Of a stretch of DNA of 14,596 nt, positions 6,126-12,949 are shown piece by piece. The translations under genes were made by a program, and so were the position numbers. The DNA lies in NCBI GenBank assembly GCA_002297645.1, contig DBMH01000201.1, positions 1-14,596 of the forward strand, read 5' to 3'. Position 1 is the stretch's first letter; each line of letters starts with the position of its first letter. The DNA is from Rhodanobacteraceae bacterium UBA703 (GTDB lineage Bacteria; Pseudomonadota; Gammaproteobacteria; Xanthomonadales; Rhodanobacteraceae). The notes beneath the pieces are model-generated. The model was not told where the DNA came from. It searched no databases and saw nothing but the letters and a program-made list of their open reading frames with translations.

Positions 6126-7418
6126 TCAGGAGCGGTCGCAGAAATCCAGCGTCGCGGTGGCTCCGCCCTGAGGCCTCGGGGCCAGCGCCACCTTCCAGCC
6201 GTAGAGCTCGCACAGGCGCCGCACGATCGCGAGGCCGAGCCCGCCGCCCTTGCCGACCGTGGTGCCGCGCACGCCGCGCTCGAACAGCTTTTCCGCGTCT
6301 TCCTGCTTGATGCCGGGCCCGCTGTCCTCGATCGTCACGCGGCCGTGGCCGACGGTGACGATGACTTCGCCGGACGGCGTGTATTTGAAGGCATTGCCGA
6401 TCAGGTTGCTGAGCGCGACCGCGACGACGGACGACGGCGCGGGCGTCGCCAGCGGCTGCTCGAACTCGACGCGCACGTCGACGGGCTTGTTCGACAGGTG
6501 CGGCCGCTGCGCGTCCACCACCTGTTCGACGACTTTCGCGACGTCGGTGCTGTCGCCGTCGGTCGGCGCCTGGCGTTCGCGGCGCGACAACAGCAGCAGC
6601 GCGTCGATGAGTTCGCTCGACTGGCGCACCGCGCGCTCGATGCGCTTCAGGCGCTCGCGCACCTTGTCGGTAAGGTCCGGTGAGGCCTGCAGCAGTTCGG
6701 TCGTGCTGGCGATGACCGACAGCGGCGTGCGCAGCTCATGGCTGACGTCGGCGTTGAACTCGCGGTCGCGCTGGACGATTTCCGTGAGGCGGGTGGAGTA
6801 GTCGTCGAGCACGGAGGCGAGCTCGCCGACCTCGTCGTTGGCGAAGTGCTTCTTCAGCGATTCCGGTTCGCCGCTGCGGCTCATCGCGCGCACGCGGCGC
6901 GCGAGCTGGGTGACCGGGCTCATCACGCGCGCCGACAGCCAGAAGCCGATCACCAGCGAAAAGACGGCGAACAGCAGCACGGTCACGCCGAGCGCGGTCA
7001 GCAGCTGGCGTTCGTTGAGCTTCTGGGTCGAGATGTCGAATTGCAGGAAGGCCCAGTAGTCGTCGGCCTTGTAGACGGCCAGCTTGAACGGGCGGATCTT
7101 GCCTTCGCGGCCGATGCCTTCGATGTCGTAGACGCCGGTGTCGTACTTCTGCCACGCGAACGGGACATTGGCGAACTTGCGCGCGCTGTAGATGTCGGCC
7201 AGGTAGAGGCTCATCGCCCACGGCGCGTTCGGATCGGGGTTGTCGCGCTTGAAGTCGACGAAGTTCTTCACCTCGCGCTGCAGCGTGTTGTTGATGAGCT
7301 GGTCTTCCAGCCGCGCGCGCAGGTAGATCGTGGCGACGGCGAACAGGGCCGTGAGGCCGAGTCCGAACAACGCGAACGAGATGATGATGCGGCTGCGCAG
7401 CCTATGCCGGTAGCGCAT
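6126..7418 (-). CDS. Two-component sensor histidine kinase
   Basis: A 430-residue inner-membrane sensor kinase. Transmembrane segments at about 11-33 and 140-163 enclose a periplasmic sensor of roughly 105 residues. That sensor is rich in aromatic residues, with YDIEGIGREGKIRPFKLAVY at 97-116; its ligand is unknown. A HAMP linker spans about 163-215. The HisKA dimerisation helix carries the phospho-accepting H227 in ADVSHELRTPLS. The HATPase domain has its N-box in SNLIGNAFKYTP (N338, N342), the G1 box DSGPGI (365-370) and the G2 box GKGGGLGLAI (389-398). All catalytic residues are present, so it should autophosphorylate. Its ATG at 7418 lies inside the end of the response-regulator gene (17-base overlap), so the pair is coupled. 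It converges on ilvE. Confidence 0.95.
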   Translation of the reverse strand: MRYRHRLRSRIIISFALFGLGLTALFAVATIYLRARLEDQLINNTLQREVKNFVDFKRDNPDPNAPWAMSLYLADIYSARKFANVPFAWQKYDTGVYDIEGIGREGKIRPFKLAVYKADDYWAFLQFDISTQKLNERQLLTALGVTVLLFAVFSLVIGFWLSARVMSPVTQLARRVRAMSRSGEPESLKKHFANDEVGELASVLDDYSTRLTEIVQRDREFNADVSHELRTPLSVIASTTELLQASPDLTDKVRERLKRIERAVRQSSELIDALLLLSRRERQAPTDGDSTDVAKVVEQVVDAQRPHLSNKPVDVRVEFEQPLATPAPSSVVAVALSNLIGNAFKYTPSGEVIVTVGHGRVTIEDSGPGIKQEDAEKLFERGVRGTTVGKGGGLGLAIVRRLCELYGWKVALAPRPQGGATATLDFCDRS

Positions 7419-8088
7419 CCGGATCGACCATGCGGTAGCCGATGCCGTGACGCGTCTGGATCAGCGGCTTGTCGAACGGCTTGTCGATCGCCGCCCGCAG
7501 TCCGTGGATGTGCACGCGCAAGGAATCGCTGTCGGGCAATTCCTCTCCCCAGACGCGCGTTTCGAGCTCCTGCCGCGTGACGACCGACGGCGCGGCCTCC
7601 ATCAGCGATTGCAGCAGCTTGAGTCCGATCGGATTCAATTGGATCGACTTGCCGGCGCGACTGATCGTCAGCGTGTCGAGGTTGTAGGTGAGGTCGGCGA
7701 GCTGCAGCAGGCGGCTCTTGTTTCCCCTGCCGCGTCGCCCGAGCACTTCGAGGCGCGCGGCGAGTTCCTGCAGCGCGAACGGCTTGACCATGTAGTCGTC
7801 GGCGCCGGAATCGAAGCCGGTGAGCTTGTTGTCGAGCGAATCGCGCGCGGTCAGCATCATGACCGGCGTCTGCCGCTTGGCTTCCTGCCGCAGCTTGCGG
7901 CAGACCTCCAGGCCGTCCATGCCGGGAAGGCCGAGGTCGAGCACGATGACGTCGAAATCGTTGACCACGGCGAGGTGCAGGCCGGTGACGCCGTCTCCGG
8001 CGAAGTCCACGACATGCCCCTTGTCGGCGAGGAAGTCGCCGATGTTCGCTGCGATGTCGCTGTTGTCTTCAATGACGAGGATGCGCAT
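7402..8088 (-). CDS. OmpR/PhoB-family response regulator
   Basis: A 228-residue cytoplasmic transcription regulator. The receiver domain (1-118) has acidic residues E7 and D8, the phospho-acceptor D51 in VLDLGLPGMDG, the switch T80 in MLTAR and the conserved K102 in VKPF. A winged-helix DNA-binding domain follows (about 125-225), with SDSLRVHIHGLRAAID as the recognition-helix region and RHGIGYRM as the C-terminal wing. It is the first gene of the pair with the histidine kinase that overlaps it, so H227 of that protein presumably donates the phosphate. The start is an ATG with no good ribosome site; TAAAGT ends 9 bases before it, so the leader may be very short. The sequence is of the general QseB/PhoP/CopR type; which regulon it serves cannot be told. 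Confidence 0.95.
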   Translation of the reverse strand: MRILVIEDNSDIAANIGDFLADKGHVVDFAGDGVTGLHLAVVNDFDVIVLDLGLPGMDGLEVCRKLRQEAKRQTPVMMLTARDSLDNKLTGFDSGADDYMVKPFALQELAARLEVLGRRGRGNKSRLLQLADLTYNLDTLTISRAGKSIQLNPIGLKLLQSLMEAAPSVVTRQELETRVWGEELPDSDSLRVHIHGLRAAIDKPFDKPLIQTRHGIGYRMVDPDALPA

Positions 8089-8324
8089 GGTGTGCTCACT
8101 TTAACGCGGAACCCGGCGGATGCGGAACGCGGCGGCTGCGGGAAAGTTCCACCCGAAATGCGGCTGGTTTCCCGAAAGACCAGTCGACAGCGCCACGAGC
8201 GAGGCGTGCTGCCGATGGGACGTACAACCACGGGATGGCCGCTTCCGGACTGGACTCCGGCGAAGTCGGGCTCGGCTCCCTTCGGTGGTCCGTGCAGTCC
8301 CCGATAGGTCGCACCTGTCCACAC
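8089..8324. other. Intergenic space upstream of the response regulator; no gene recognised
   Basis: About 235 bases between the response-regulator start and the terminator at 8325-8378. Overlapping frames here have no ribosome sites or recognisable protein features. A few small inverted repeats exist (for example CCGGA/TCCGG around 8247-8262), none convincing. The response-regulator promoter must lie at the left end; the best -10 is TAAAGT on the minus strand (8103-8098) with a poor -35. Confidence 0.5.
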
Positions 8325-8378
8325 AAAAGAAAATGGCCCAAGGAGGCGCCATTGGGGGAACGCGCCTCGCTTGGGCCA
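8325..8378 (-). terminator. Strong Rho-independent terminator (minus strand)
   Basis: On the minus strand the arm at 8378-8362 pairs with the arm at 8349-8334 (TGGCCCAAG and GAGGCGC pairing with one bulged base) over a 12-base loop containing CCCCC. It is followed directly by TTTTCTTTT (8333-8325). This is a textbook intrinsic terminator for leftward transcription. It ends either the BlaI/M56 operon or a separate small transcript starting in the gap. Read on the plus strand it has only a short A-run after the stem, so it does not stop rightward transcription. Confidence 0.88.
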
Positions 8379-8451
8379 AAAAGCTACTGCCCCGATTACC
8401 GTAATTCGCCAGTCACCTGACCTGACTTAGGAGTGTCGAGCAAACTACAGT
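8325..8451 (-). ncRNA. Candidate small RNA ending at the strong terminator
   Basis: Between the M56 stop codon (8509) and the terminator lie about 130 non-coding bases on the minus strand. TATAGT (8463-8458) matches a -10 at 5 of 6 positions and would start a transcript near 8451, giving an RNA of about 127 bases. Internal small hairpins include GTCA/TGAC around GGTCAGG and ATTAC/TAAT, and the terminator loop exposes a C-rich stretch. The -35 (CAGCAG) is poor. The alternative is that this is simply the 3' untranslated region of the M56 operon. It does not match tmRNA, 6S RNA or SRP RNA as far as I can tell. Confidence 0.35.
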
Positions 8452-8508
8452 GAGGAAACTATAGGTTTCGGATACTTAAACTGCTGTTAAACCCGTCTCA
8501 CACTTCCG

Positions 8509-10329
8509 TTAACTTCCGTGACTTGTGGCAGAGGGCACCTGTGCCACCTGGCTCGGATTGTGGAACAGGTCGGCACCCGGCTCGGCGGGGTCGATCGAGC
8601 GACGGCAGAGCTTCGTTCCGGTGCGGCGCACGCATCCGCTTTCGGCCCCTTCCAGGTCGATCTGCGGGGGAGCGAAGACGAAGGTCTGCGAGTAGCGCTT
8701 GGCTCCGGAAGCAAAGGAGCCGCGCTCGAACCGCCACTGCTTCAGCGCCCGCTCGGCGGCACGCGAGAAGGCTTCGGGCTGCCTCGTGACGACGCGCACG
8801 TCGCGCACGCTGCCGTCCGACGCGATCGCGAATTCCAGCCTGACGCGTTCGGTGTGCCCCGAAGAGGAATCCGGATATTCCGGGGAAACCATATGGCGGG
8901 GAGTCGGTGTCTTCTCGCGCGCCGCCTGCGCCACGGGCGCCGGTGCGGGCTCGGCGCTGACGGCCGGCTCTGGCGCCTCTGGCGCCGCTTCGGGAGCCTG
9001 CACGAGCTGCACGACGGGCGGTGGTGCGACGGCGGGTTCCGCTGCCACCGCGACCACACGCTCGGGCGCCGGGACCGGAAGCGTCGTCACCAGCGGCGCG
9101 ATCCGGGGCGCTTCGACCGGCGCGACCTCGCGCTCGGGGCGCGGCGACACCGCAACCTGGCGAGGCTCCGGTTCGGACGGAACCGGCACCACGAGTTCCG
9201 GCACGATCAGCTTCGGACGCAACGGCGCAGCGACGAAGCGGTCGGCCACCATGAGCGGCTCCAGGGAGGGGCGCTCCCAGGCAAGCTCGACTCCGGGAAC
9301 CTGCACCGGCTCGCGCAACTCGACCCGCATCGCCACCAGCAGCGCGATCGCCGTTCCGCTGACGGCCAGCAGCCAGGGCCAGCGTCCGGAGCGACGCCCG
9401 GAATGACGCTGGCTGCCGAGGATCCGGCGCACACGCTCGAGCAGGACGCCGCCGTTCGCGGCCAGAGCCAGCTGGGCCGGGGGCTGCCGCAATTCCTCCA
9501 GGGCGGCGAGCGTCCTGGCGTATTCGCACGGATCGCCCGACGTCCGGTGAAGAACCAGCGTGTCGCAGCAGATCTCGCGCTCGTTGCGGATCTCGCGGGA
9601 AATCCAGTGCACGACCGGGTGGTAGAACAACAGCGTCTCCACGAGCGCCTGCACGAGATTGACGATGTGGTCGTAGCGGCGCAGATGGCCGAGTTCGTGC
9701 GCAAGGATCAGTTCGACCTGATGGCGCGGGAAGCCCAGCGCGACGGCGGTCGGAAGCAGGATCACGGGCTTGAACCAGCCGAGCAGGATCGGCGTGTCGA
9801 CGCGGTCGGACACCAGCACCTGGATCTTGCGCACGAATTCGAAACGGCGCGCGAGGCCTCGCAGCGCCGCTTCCAGCTCGGGAATCGGCTCGGCCCATTC
9901 GCGCGCAATCCGCACCAGGGAACGCCACTGGTACCACGAGCGGTACCCCATCAGCAGGACGCCGGCCACCCACAGGCAGACCAGCCACTGCAGCGCCAGA
10001 TCCATCAAGGACAGCACTGCCGGCTGTGCCCCGGCCTCGACGGCAGTTCCGACGGAAGCCTGAACACCGGCCGTGGCGGCCTCCACGGCCGCGACCGGCT
10101 CGATCGGCGCCTGCGCGCTCAGCATTGCAAACAGCGTGACCAGCGGGAACACGAACATCAGCGCCAGCGCGGCGAGGCCGTTGGCGTAGCGTGCATTGCT
10201 GTGCCCTTTCGGAATCAGGGCGCGCAGGGCCGCGAAGATGACACCGACCAGTGCTCCCTGCCAGACGAAATGCAGCAGGGTCCACCCCAGGGCCTGCATC
10301 CAGGGCGATTGCGCGAGAAACGACGTCAT
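8509..10329 (-). CDS. BlaR1-like M56 metallopeptidase fused to a TonB C-terminal domain
   Basis: A 606-residue inner-membrane protein. Transmembrane segments lie at about 12-36, 47-71, 103-128 and 318-334. The cytosolic zinc protease has HELGH (211-215) with a likely third ligand E252 in EREICCD, as in BlaR1/MecR1. After the fourth segment comes a Pro/Ala/Glu/Val-rich periplasmic stretch (about 340-478). A TonB C-terminal domain follows: SPEYP (482-486), VRLEFAIASDGSVRDVRVV (496-514) and AALKQWRF-like RALKQWRFE (527-535). The tail 556-606 has two cysteines (C566, C575). There is no penicillin-binding sensor domain, so this is not a beta-lactam receptor of the classical kind. By analogy with BlaR1, a periplasmic signal may activate the protease to remove the BlaI-type repressor encoded just upstream (inference). 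GGAGG stands 6 bases before the ATG, which overlaps the repressor stop (ATGA). Confidence 0.93.
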   Translation of the reverse strand: MTSFLAQSPWMQALGWTLLHFVWQGALVGVIFAALRALIPKGHSNARYANGLAALALMFVFPLVTLFAMLSAQAPIEPVAAVEAATAGVQASVGTAVEAGAQPAVLSLMDLALQWLVCLWVAGVLLMGYRSWYQWRSLVRIAREWAEPIPELEAALRGLARRFEFVRKIQVLVSDRVDTPILLGWFKPVILLPTAVALGFPRHQVELILAHELGHLRRYDHIVNLVQALVETLLFYHPVVHWISREIRNEREICCDTLVLHRTSGDPCEYARTLAALEELRQPPAQLALAANGGVLLERVRRILGSQRHSGRRSGRWPWLLAVSGTAIALLVAMRVELREPVQVPGVELAWERPSLEPLMVADRFVAAPLRPKLIVPELVVPVPSEPEPRQVAVSPRPEREVAPVEAPRIAPLVTTLPVPAPERVVAVAAEPAVAPPPVVQLVQAPEAAPEAPEPAVSAEPAPAPVAQAAREKTPTPRHMVSPEYPDSSSGHTERVRLEFAIASDGSVRDVRVVTRQPEAFSRAAERALKQWRFERGSFASGAKRYSQTFVFAPPQIDLEGAESGCVRRTGTKLCRRSIDPAEPGADLFHNPSQVAQVPSATSHGS

Positions 10330-10733
10330 GGCTTGCCTCCATCGAGACGATCGAGCAAGGCACGGATCTCGTCGAGTTCCTCGCGCGTCGCGCGCGGCCT
10401 GCCTCCGAGCGCCTGCAGCACGAGCTGCGAGGGCGAGCCGTCGAATACGCGCTGCACCATGTCCGCGAGGAAGCGCTTCTGCGTGCGCTCCTTGTTGACC
10501 GCCGGACGGTATACGTGCGCCCGCTGCGAGTCGTCGCGCTCGACCAGCCCTTTCGCGTGCATGATCTGCAGCAGCTTCAACGCGGTCGTGTAACCGCCGC
10601 CATCATCGCGATACAGGGCCTGATAGACATCGCGGACCGTCCCCTCTCCGCTTTCCCACAATACGTTGAGGATCGCGAGTTCGGCTTCGGTGGGCTTGGG
10701 AGTATCGACAGGCTTGCGTGGTGGGGGACTCAT
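10326..10733 (-). CDS. BlaI/MecI-family transcriptional repressor
   Basis: A 135-residue winged-helix repressor. The DNA-binding part is TEAELAILNVLWESGEGTVR (15-34) and the recognition region YTTALKLLQIMHAKGLV (48-64) followed by the wing to YRPAV. The C-terminal helices (82-130) form the dimerisation part that BlaR-type proteases cut in staphylococci. Its gene precedes and overlaps an M56 peptidase by 4 bases, the usual arrangement. It probably represses its own operon through the palindromes at 10816-10869 (inference). The ATG at 10733 was chosen: GAGGG stands 9 bases upstream, and a longer frame to 10817 would add an Arg-rich extension absent from the family. Confidence 0.93.
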   Translation of the reverse strand: MSPPPRKPVDTPKPTEAELAILNVLWESGEGTVRDVYQALYRDDGGGYTTALKLLQIMHAKGLVERDDSQRAHVYRPAVNKERTQKRFLADMVQRVFDGSPSQLVLQALGGRPRATREELDEIRALLDRLDGGKP

Positions 10734-10815
10734 CGGAACGAACCCTCGGAGGGACTTGGCAGAGCGGAGGACGACGCAATCCGCCAAGCGGCCTTCCTTT
10801 CCGGCCCGGCGGTCC

Positions 10816-10869
10816 ATTGGCCAATCGTGCGCATTTTTGCGGAAAAGTCCAAATCATGGACTTTTCCGC
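10816..10869 (-). promoter_or_regulatory. Likely blaI-M56 promoter with two palindromic operators
   Basis: A perfect inverted repeat with 12-base arms, GCGGAAAAGTCC (10839-10850) and GGACTTTTCCGC (10858-10869), is separated by 7 bases. On the minus strand its inner edge supplies TTGGAC (10852-10847), a reasonable -35, followed after 17 bases by CACGAT (10829-10824), a poor -10. A second palindrome, ATTGGCCAAT (10816-10825), overlaps the -10 and the probable start point. No T-run follows the large palindrome on either strand, so operator is favoured over terminator. Its regulator is not proven; BlaI is the obvious candidate. Confidence 0.5.
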
Positions 10870-10885
10870 CCGTTCCGCCCAGGGC

Positions 10886-11374
10886 TCAGTTGCCCCGCTG
10901 GCTGGCGCCACCCTTCATGAGCGTGTTCTGGTAGCTGTCCTGGCTGCGGCGGCGCTCCGCATCGCGCTGGCTCGCGGTCATGCAGCTCTTGTACTTGAAG
11001 TTTGAGCCGGACCGCTTCTCGTAGGTGCAGATCAGGCGGTCGCCGTCGTTGCGCGTCAGGGTCGCATTCACGCGCTCCTGGGCATTGGCCAGATCGACCT
11101 GGTCGCGGTCGCTGAGCGAGCCGGCCGTCCCCTTGCGGTTCAGGATCTCGCGGATCTTGTCCAGGTCGGCCTCGACGGCACGCCGGTCGGCCTGCCCGAT
11201 GCCGGAATACTGACCTTCGCCTTCCATGCCCTGTCGGACCTTCGCCGCCTGCTCCTCGAAAGCAGCCGACGATTCCGCCTTGAACTTCCACTGATCGGCG
11301 CTCTTGGCTGCGACGACGCCCGAGAACCCGCACGCGGCCAATGCCAGCGCCAACGACAACATCTTCATCGACAT
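10886..11374 (-). CDS. Small exported protein of unknown function
   Basis: A 162-residue protein with a signal peptide (MSMKMLSLALALAACGFSGV, cleavage probably at VVAA-K near residue 23; C15 is not in a good lipobox). The mature part is hydrophilic and helical, rich in Lys, Arg, Glu, Asp and Gln. Two cysteines frame LICTYEKRSGSNFKYKSC (114-131), a pattern I have seen in short periplasmic proteins of this order (C-x-Y/K-...-G-S-...-C followed by a Q-R-D-x-E-R-R helix). I cannot name a family. AAGGGG stands 8 bases upstream of the ATG at 11374; an ATG two codons later is also possible. It lies between rimK and blaI on the same strand but has its own promoter region and about 150 bases to blaI, so it is probably monocistronic. 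Confidence 0.78.
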   Translation of the reverse strand: MSMKMLSLALALAACGFSGVVAAKSADQWKFKAESSAAFEEQAAKVRQGMEGEGQYSGIGQADRRAVEADLDKIREILNRKGTAGSLSDRDQVDLANAQERVNATLTRNDGDRLICTYEKRSGSNFKYKSCMTASQRDAERRRSQDSYQNTLMKGGASQRGN

Positions 11375-11449
11375 ACGAAAAACCCCTTACGGAACGAACC
11401 TGCATCCAGCTGCCGGACCTGTTCGGGACGACCGGCCGCCAGTCCCGCC

Positions 11450-11496
11450 GGATCGCTCGATCCAAATTATCGTACGACCAGCATCGTAGCGATGCT
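11450..11496 (-). promoter_or_regulatory. Promoter with flanking inverted repeats (gene at 10886-11374)
   Basis: On the minus strand GATAAT (11471-11466) is a good -10 (5 of 6), placed about 90 bases before the ATG. Upstream, where the -35 would be, sits the perfect repeat AGCATCG-TAG-CGATGCT (11480-11496). Downstream, at the likely start point, sits GGATCG-CT-CGATCC (11450-11463). No consensus -35 is visible, which suggests a regulated promoter; the two repeats share the ATCG core. Confidence 0.4.
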
Positions 11497-11547
11497 ATGC
11501 TCGCGGGCGTGGCCGTGTCAACGATGGATTTCGTAGGCCCCGGGCGG

Positions 11548-12450
11548 CTACCGGCTCCGGCCGCCCTTCCTCTTCTTCCGCATCGCCCGCTCCAGGCTGG
11601 CGACGATTTTCGTGGCGACGTCGACGCCCGATGCCGCCTCGATACCCTCCAGTCCGGGCGACGAATTGACTTCGAGAACCAGCGGCCCGCGCGCGGAACG
11701 CAGCAGGTCGACGCCGGCGATGCCGAGTCCCAGCAGCCGCGCGGCCCGCACCGCGACCTGCTCCTCGAGCGCACTGAGCTCCACCGCGGCGGCCTTCGCG
11801 CCGCGATGCAGGTTCGCGCGGAATTCCCCCTCGGGCGCCTGCCGCCGCATCGCGGCGACGACCTTGCCGTCGACCACGAAACAACGCAAGTCGGCGCCGT
11901 TCGCCTCACGGATGAACTCCTGCACGAGGAAGTTCGCATACAGGCCGCGCAGCGCCTCGATCATGCCGCGCGCCGCGGAGCGCTTCTCGGCCAGCAGTAC
12001 GCCCTGGCCCTGCGCCCCCTCGTTGAGCTTGATCACGTACGGAGGCTCGCCGAGCATCGCGAGGAGATCGGTCGTGTCGTCCGGGTTGTCGCCGAACACG
12101 GTCGTCGGCAAGGCGATGCCCGCACCGGCGAGCATCTGCAGCGCGCGCAGCTTGTCCCGCGCGCGCAGGATCGCGTCGGAGCTGTTGGGCGTGTGCACGC
12201 CCATCATCTCGAACTGGCGCACGACGGCGGTACCGTAGAACGTGATCGACGAGCCGATGCGCGGGATCACGGCATCCACGCCTCGCAGGACGCGTCCCTT
12301 GTAGTGCATCTCGAACTTGCCGGCGTCGATGCGCATGTAGCAGCGCAACGGGTCGAGCACGCGCGCGCTGTGCCCGCGCGCCCGCGCGGCCTCGACGAGG
12401 CGCACCGTCGAGTGCAGGCGCGCATTGCGCGAGAGGATGGCGATCTTCAT
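11548..12450 (-). CDS. rimK: Ribosomal protein S6 modification protein (glutamate ligase)
   Basis: A 300-residue ATP-grasp ligase, the same length as E. coli RimK, which adds glutamates to the C-terminus of ribosomal protein S6. The N-terminal preATP domain ends with VIPRIGSSIT (61-70). ATP-grasp residues include K100 in RARDK, K141 in VIKLNEGAQGQGV, E178 in VQEFI, D188 in GADLRCFV, D248 in GVDLLRS and the metal-binding E260/N262 in LEVNSSPGLEGIE. The tail is basic (RKKRKGGRSR). It lies 9 bases after the RimK-associated protease gene, in one operon behind a tRNA-Gly. Some homologues act on other substrates (LysX, MptN), but the full-length match and GLEGIE ending favour RimK. The ribosome site is weak (GAAAAG), so coupling to the upstream gene is likely. 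Confidence 0.95.
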   Translation of the reverse strand: MKIAILSRNARLHSTVRLVEAARARGHSARVLDPLRCYMRIDAGKFEMHYKGRVLRGVDAVIPRIGSSITFYGTAVVRQFEMMGVHTPNSSDAILRARDKLRALQMLAGAGIALPTTVFGDNPDDTTDLLAMLGEPPYVIKLNEGAQGQGVLLAEKRSAARGMIEALRGLYANFLVQEFIREANGADLRCFVVDGKVVAAMRRQAPEGEFRANLHRGAKAAAVELSALEEQVAVRAARLLGLGIAGVDLLRSARGPLVLEVNSSPGLEGIEAASGVDVATKIVASLERAMRKKRKGGRSR

Positions 12451-12459
12451 GTTTTCTTT

Positions 12460-12939
12460 TCAGGACTCGCCGCGACGCCGGGGCCGCGGACAGGAATAGG
12501 AGAGCGCCGGATCGACCCGGAAGCGGCCGCCGAGCGCGCTGCGCCCGAGCAGCATCGGAAACAGCATTGCGCCGCGGTCTGACAGATTGATTTCGGTGCG
12601 GAAGCGCCGGCCGGCGAGCTCGACGTCGGTCTCGATGAACCAGCGCTCGCTGCGATGGCCGCCCGAGTCCATGACCGGGCGGCGATCGCTCACCGGCGCG
12701 CTGCATTCGATCAGGTACCGGCCCCGTCGCCGCGGGCGCACGGCGAAGCGCACGTGCAGCGTGCCATCCCGCTCGAAGGTTTCCAGTTCCTCCACGTGCA
12801 GTGCCGAGGAACGGGCGCCCGTGTCGACCTTGGCCTTGATCGCCGGAATACCGAGGGCCGGCAGCGCCAGCCATTCGCGCCAGCCGAGGTTCGCGCACGG
12901 AATCGTCGAAACCGGCGGCGGAAGGAAATCGTCGGACAC
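12460..12939 (-). CDS. RimK-associated retropepsin-like aspartic protease (PF05618, RimB-like)
   Basis: A 159-residue cytoplasmic protein of the family called 'ATP-dependent zinc protease' in databases but having a retropepsin fold. The catalytic motif is KVDTGARSSALHV (37-49), with D39 as the expected nucleophile. A second conserved block is RRFRTEINLSDRGAMLFPML (111-130), ending LLGRSAL (130-136). In Pseudomonas a homologue (RimB) acts on glutamylated S6 in the RimABK system (known there; inferred here). It sits 9 bases upstream of rimK and starts only 10 bases after a tRNA-Gly. The start is GTG at 12939; no other start occurs upstream in frame before a stop, and no clear ribosome site precedes it. 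The C-terminus is Cys/Arg-rich (SCPRPRRRG). Confidence 0.9.
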   Translation of the reverse strand: MSDDFLPPPVSTIPCANLGWREWLALPALGIPAIKAKVDTGARSSALHVEELETFERDGTLHVRFAVRPRRRGRYLIECSAPVSDRRPVMDSGGHRSERWFIETDVELAGRRFRTEINLSDRGAMLFPMLLGRSALGGRFRVDPALSYSCPRPRRRGES

Positions 12940-12949
12940 GGCCGGGGCC

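Noticed and set aside
8400..8451. Resemblance of CAGGTCAGG to the conserved loop of bacterial SRP RNA
   Set aside because: The diagnostic GGAAGGAAGCAGCC that follows in SRP RNA is absent, and the flanks do not form the long closing helix.
8498..10363. A 621-codon minus-strand frame overlapping the M56 gene
   Set aside because: It is a shifted frame of the M56 gene. That gene shows HELGH and TonB motifs, while this frame is an Arg/Ala/Gly-rich shadow.
8518..10593. A 691-codon open frame on the plus strand
   Set aside because: Antisense shadow of the M56 and BlaI genes. Composition is biased to His, Arg, Gln and Gly, and no motif or ribosome site is present.
8509..10733. Interpretation of BlaI/M56 as a beta-lactam resistance system
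   Set aside because: There is no penicillin-binding sensor domain and no beta-lactamase or PBP gene nearby; the sensor position holds a TonB domain instead.
10839..10869. The large palindrome as a Rho-independent terminator of the gene at 10886-11374
   Set aside because: In the leftward direction the stem is followed by AAAAATGCG, not a U-run, and in the rightward direction by GC-rich sequence. It could still act as a 3' hairpin, but operator fits better.
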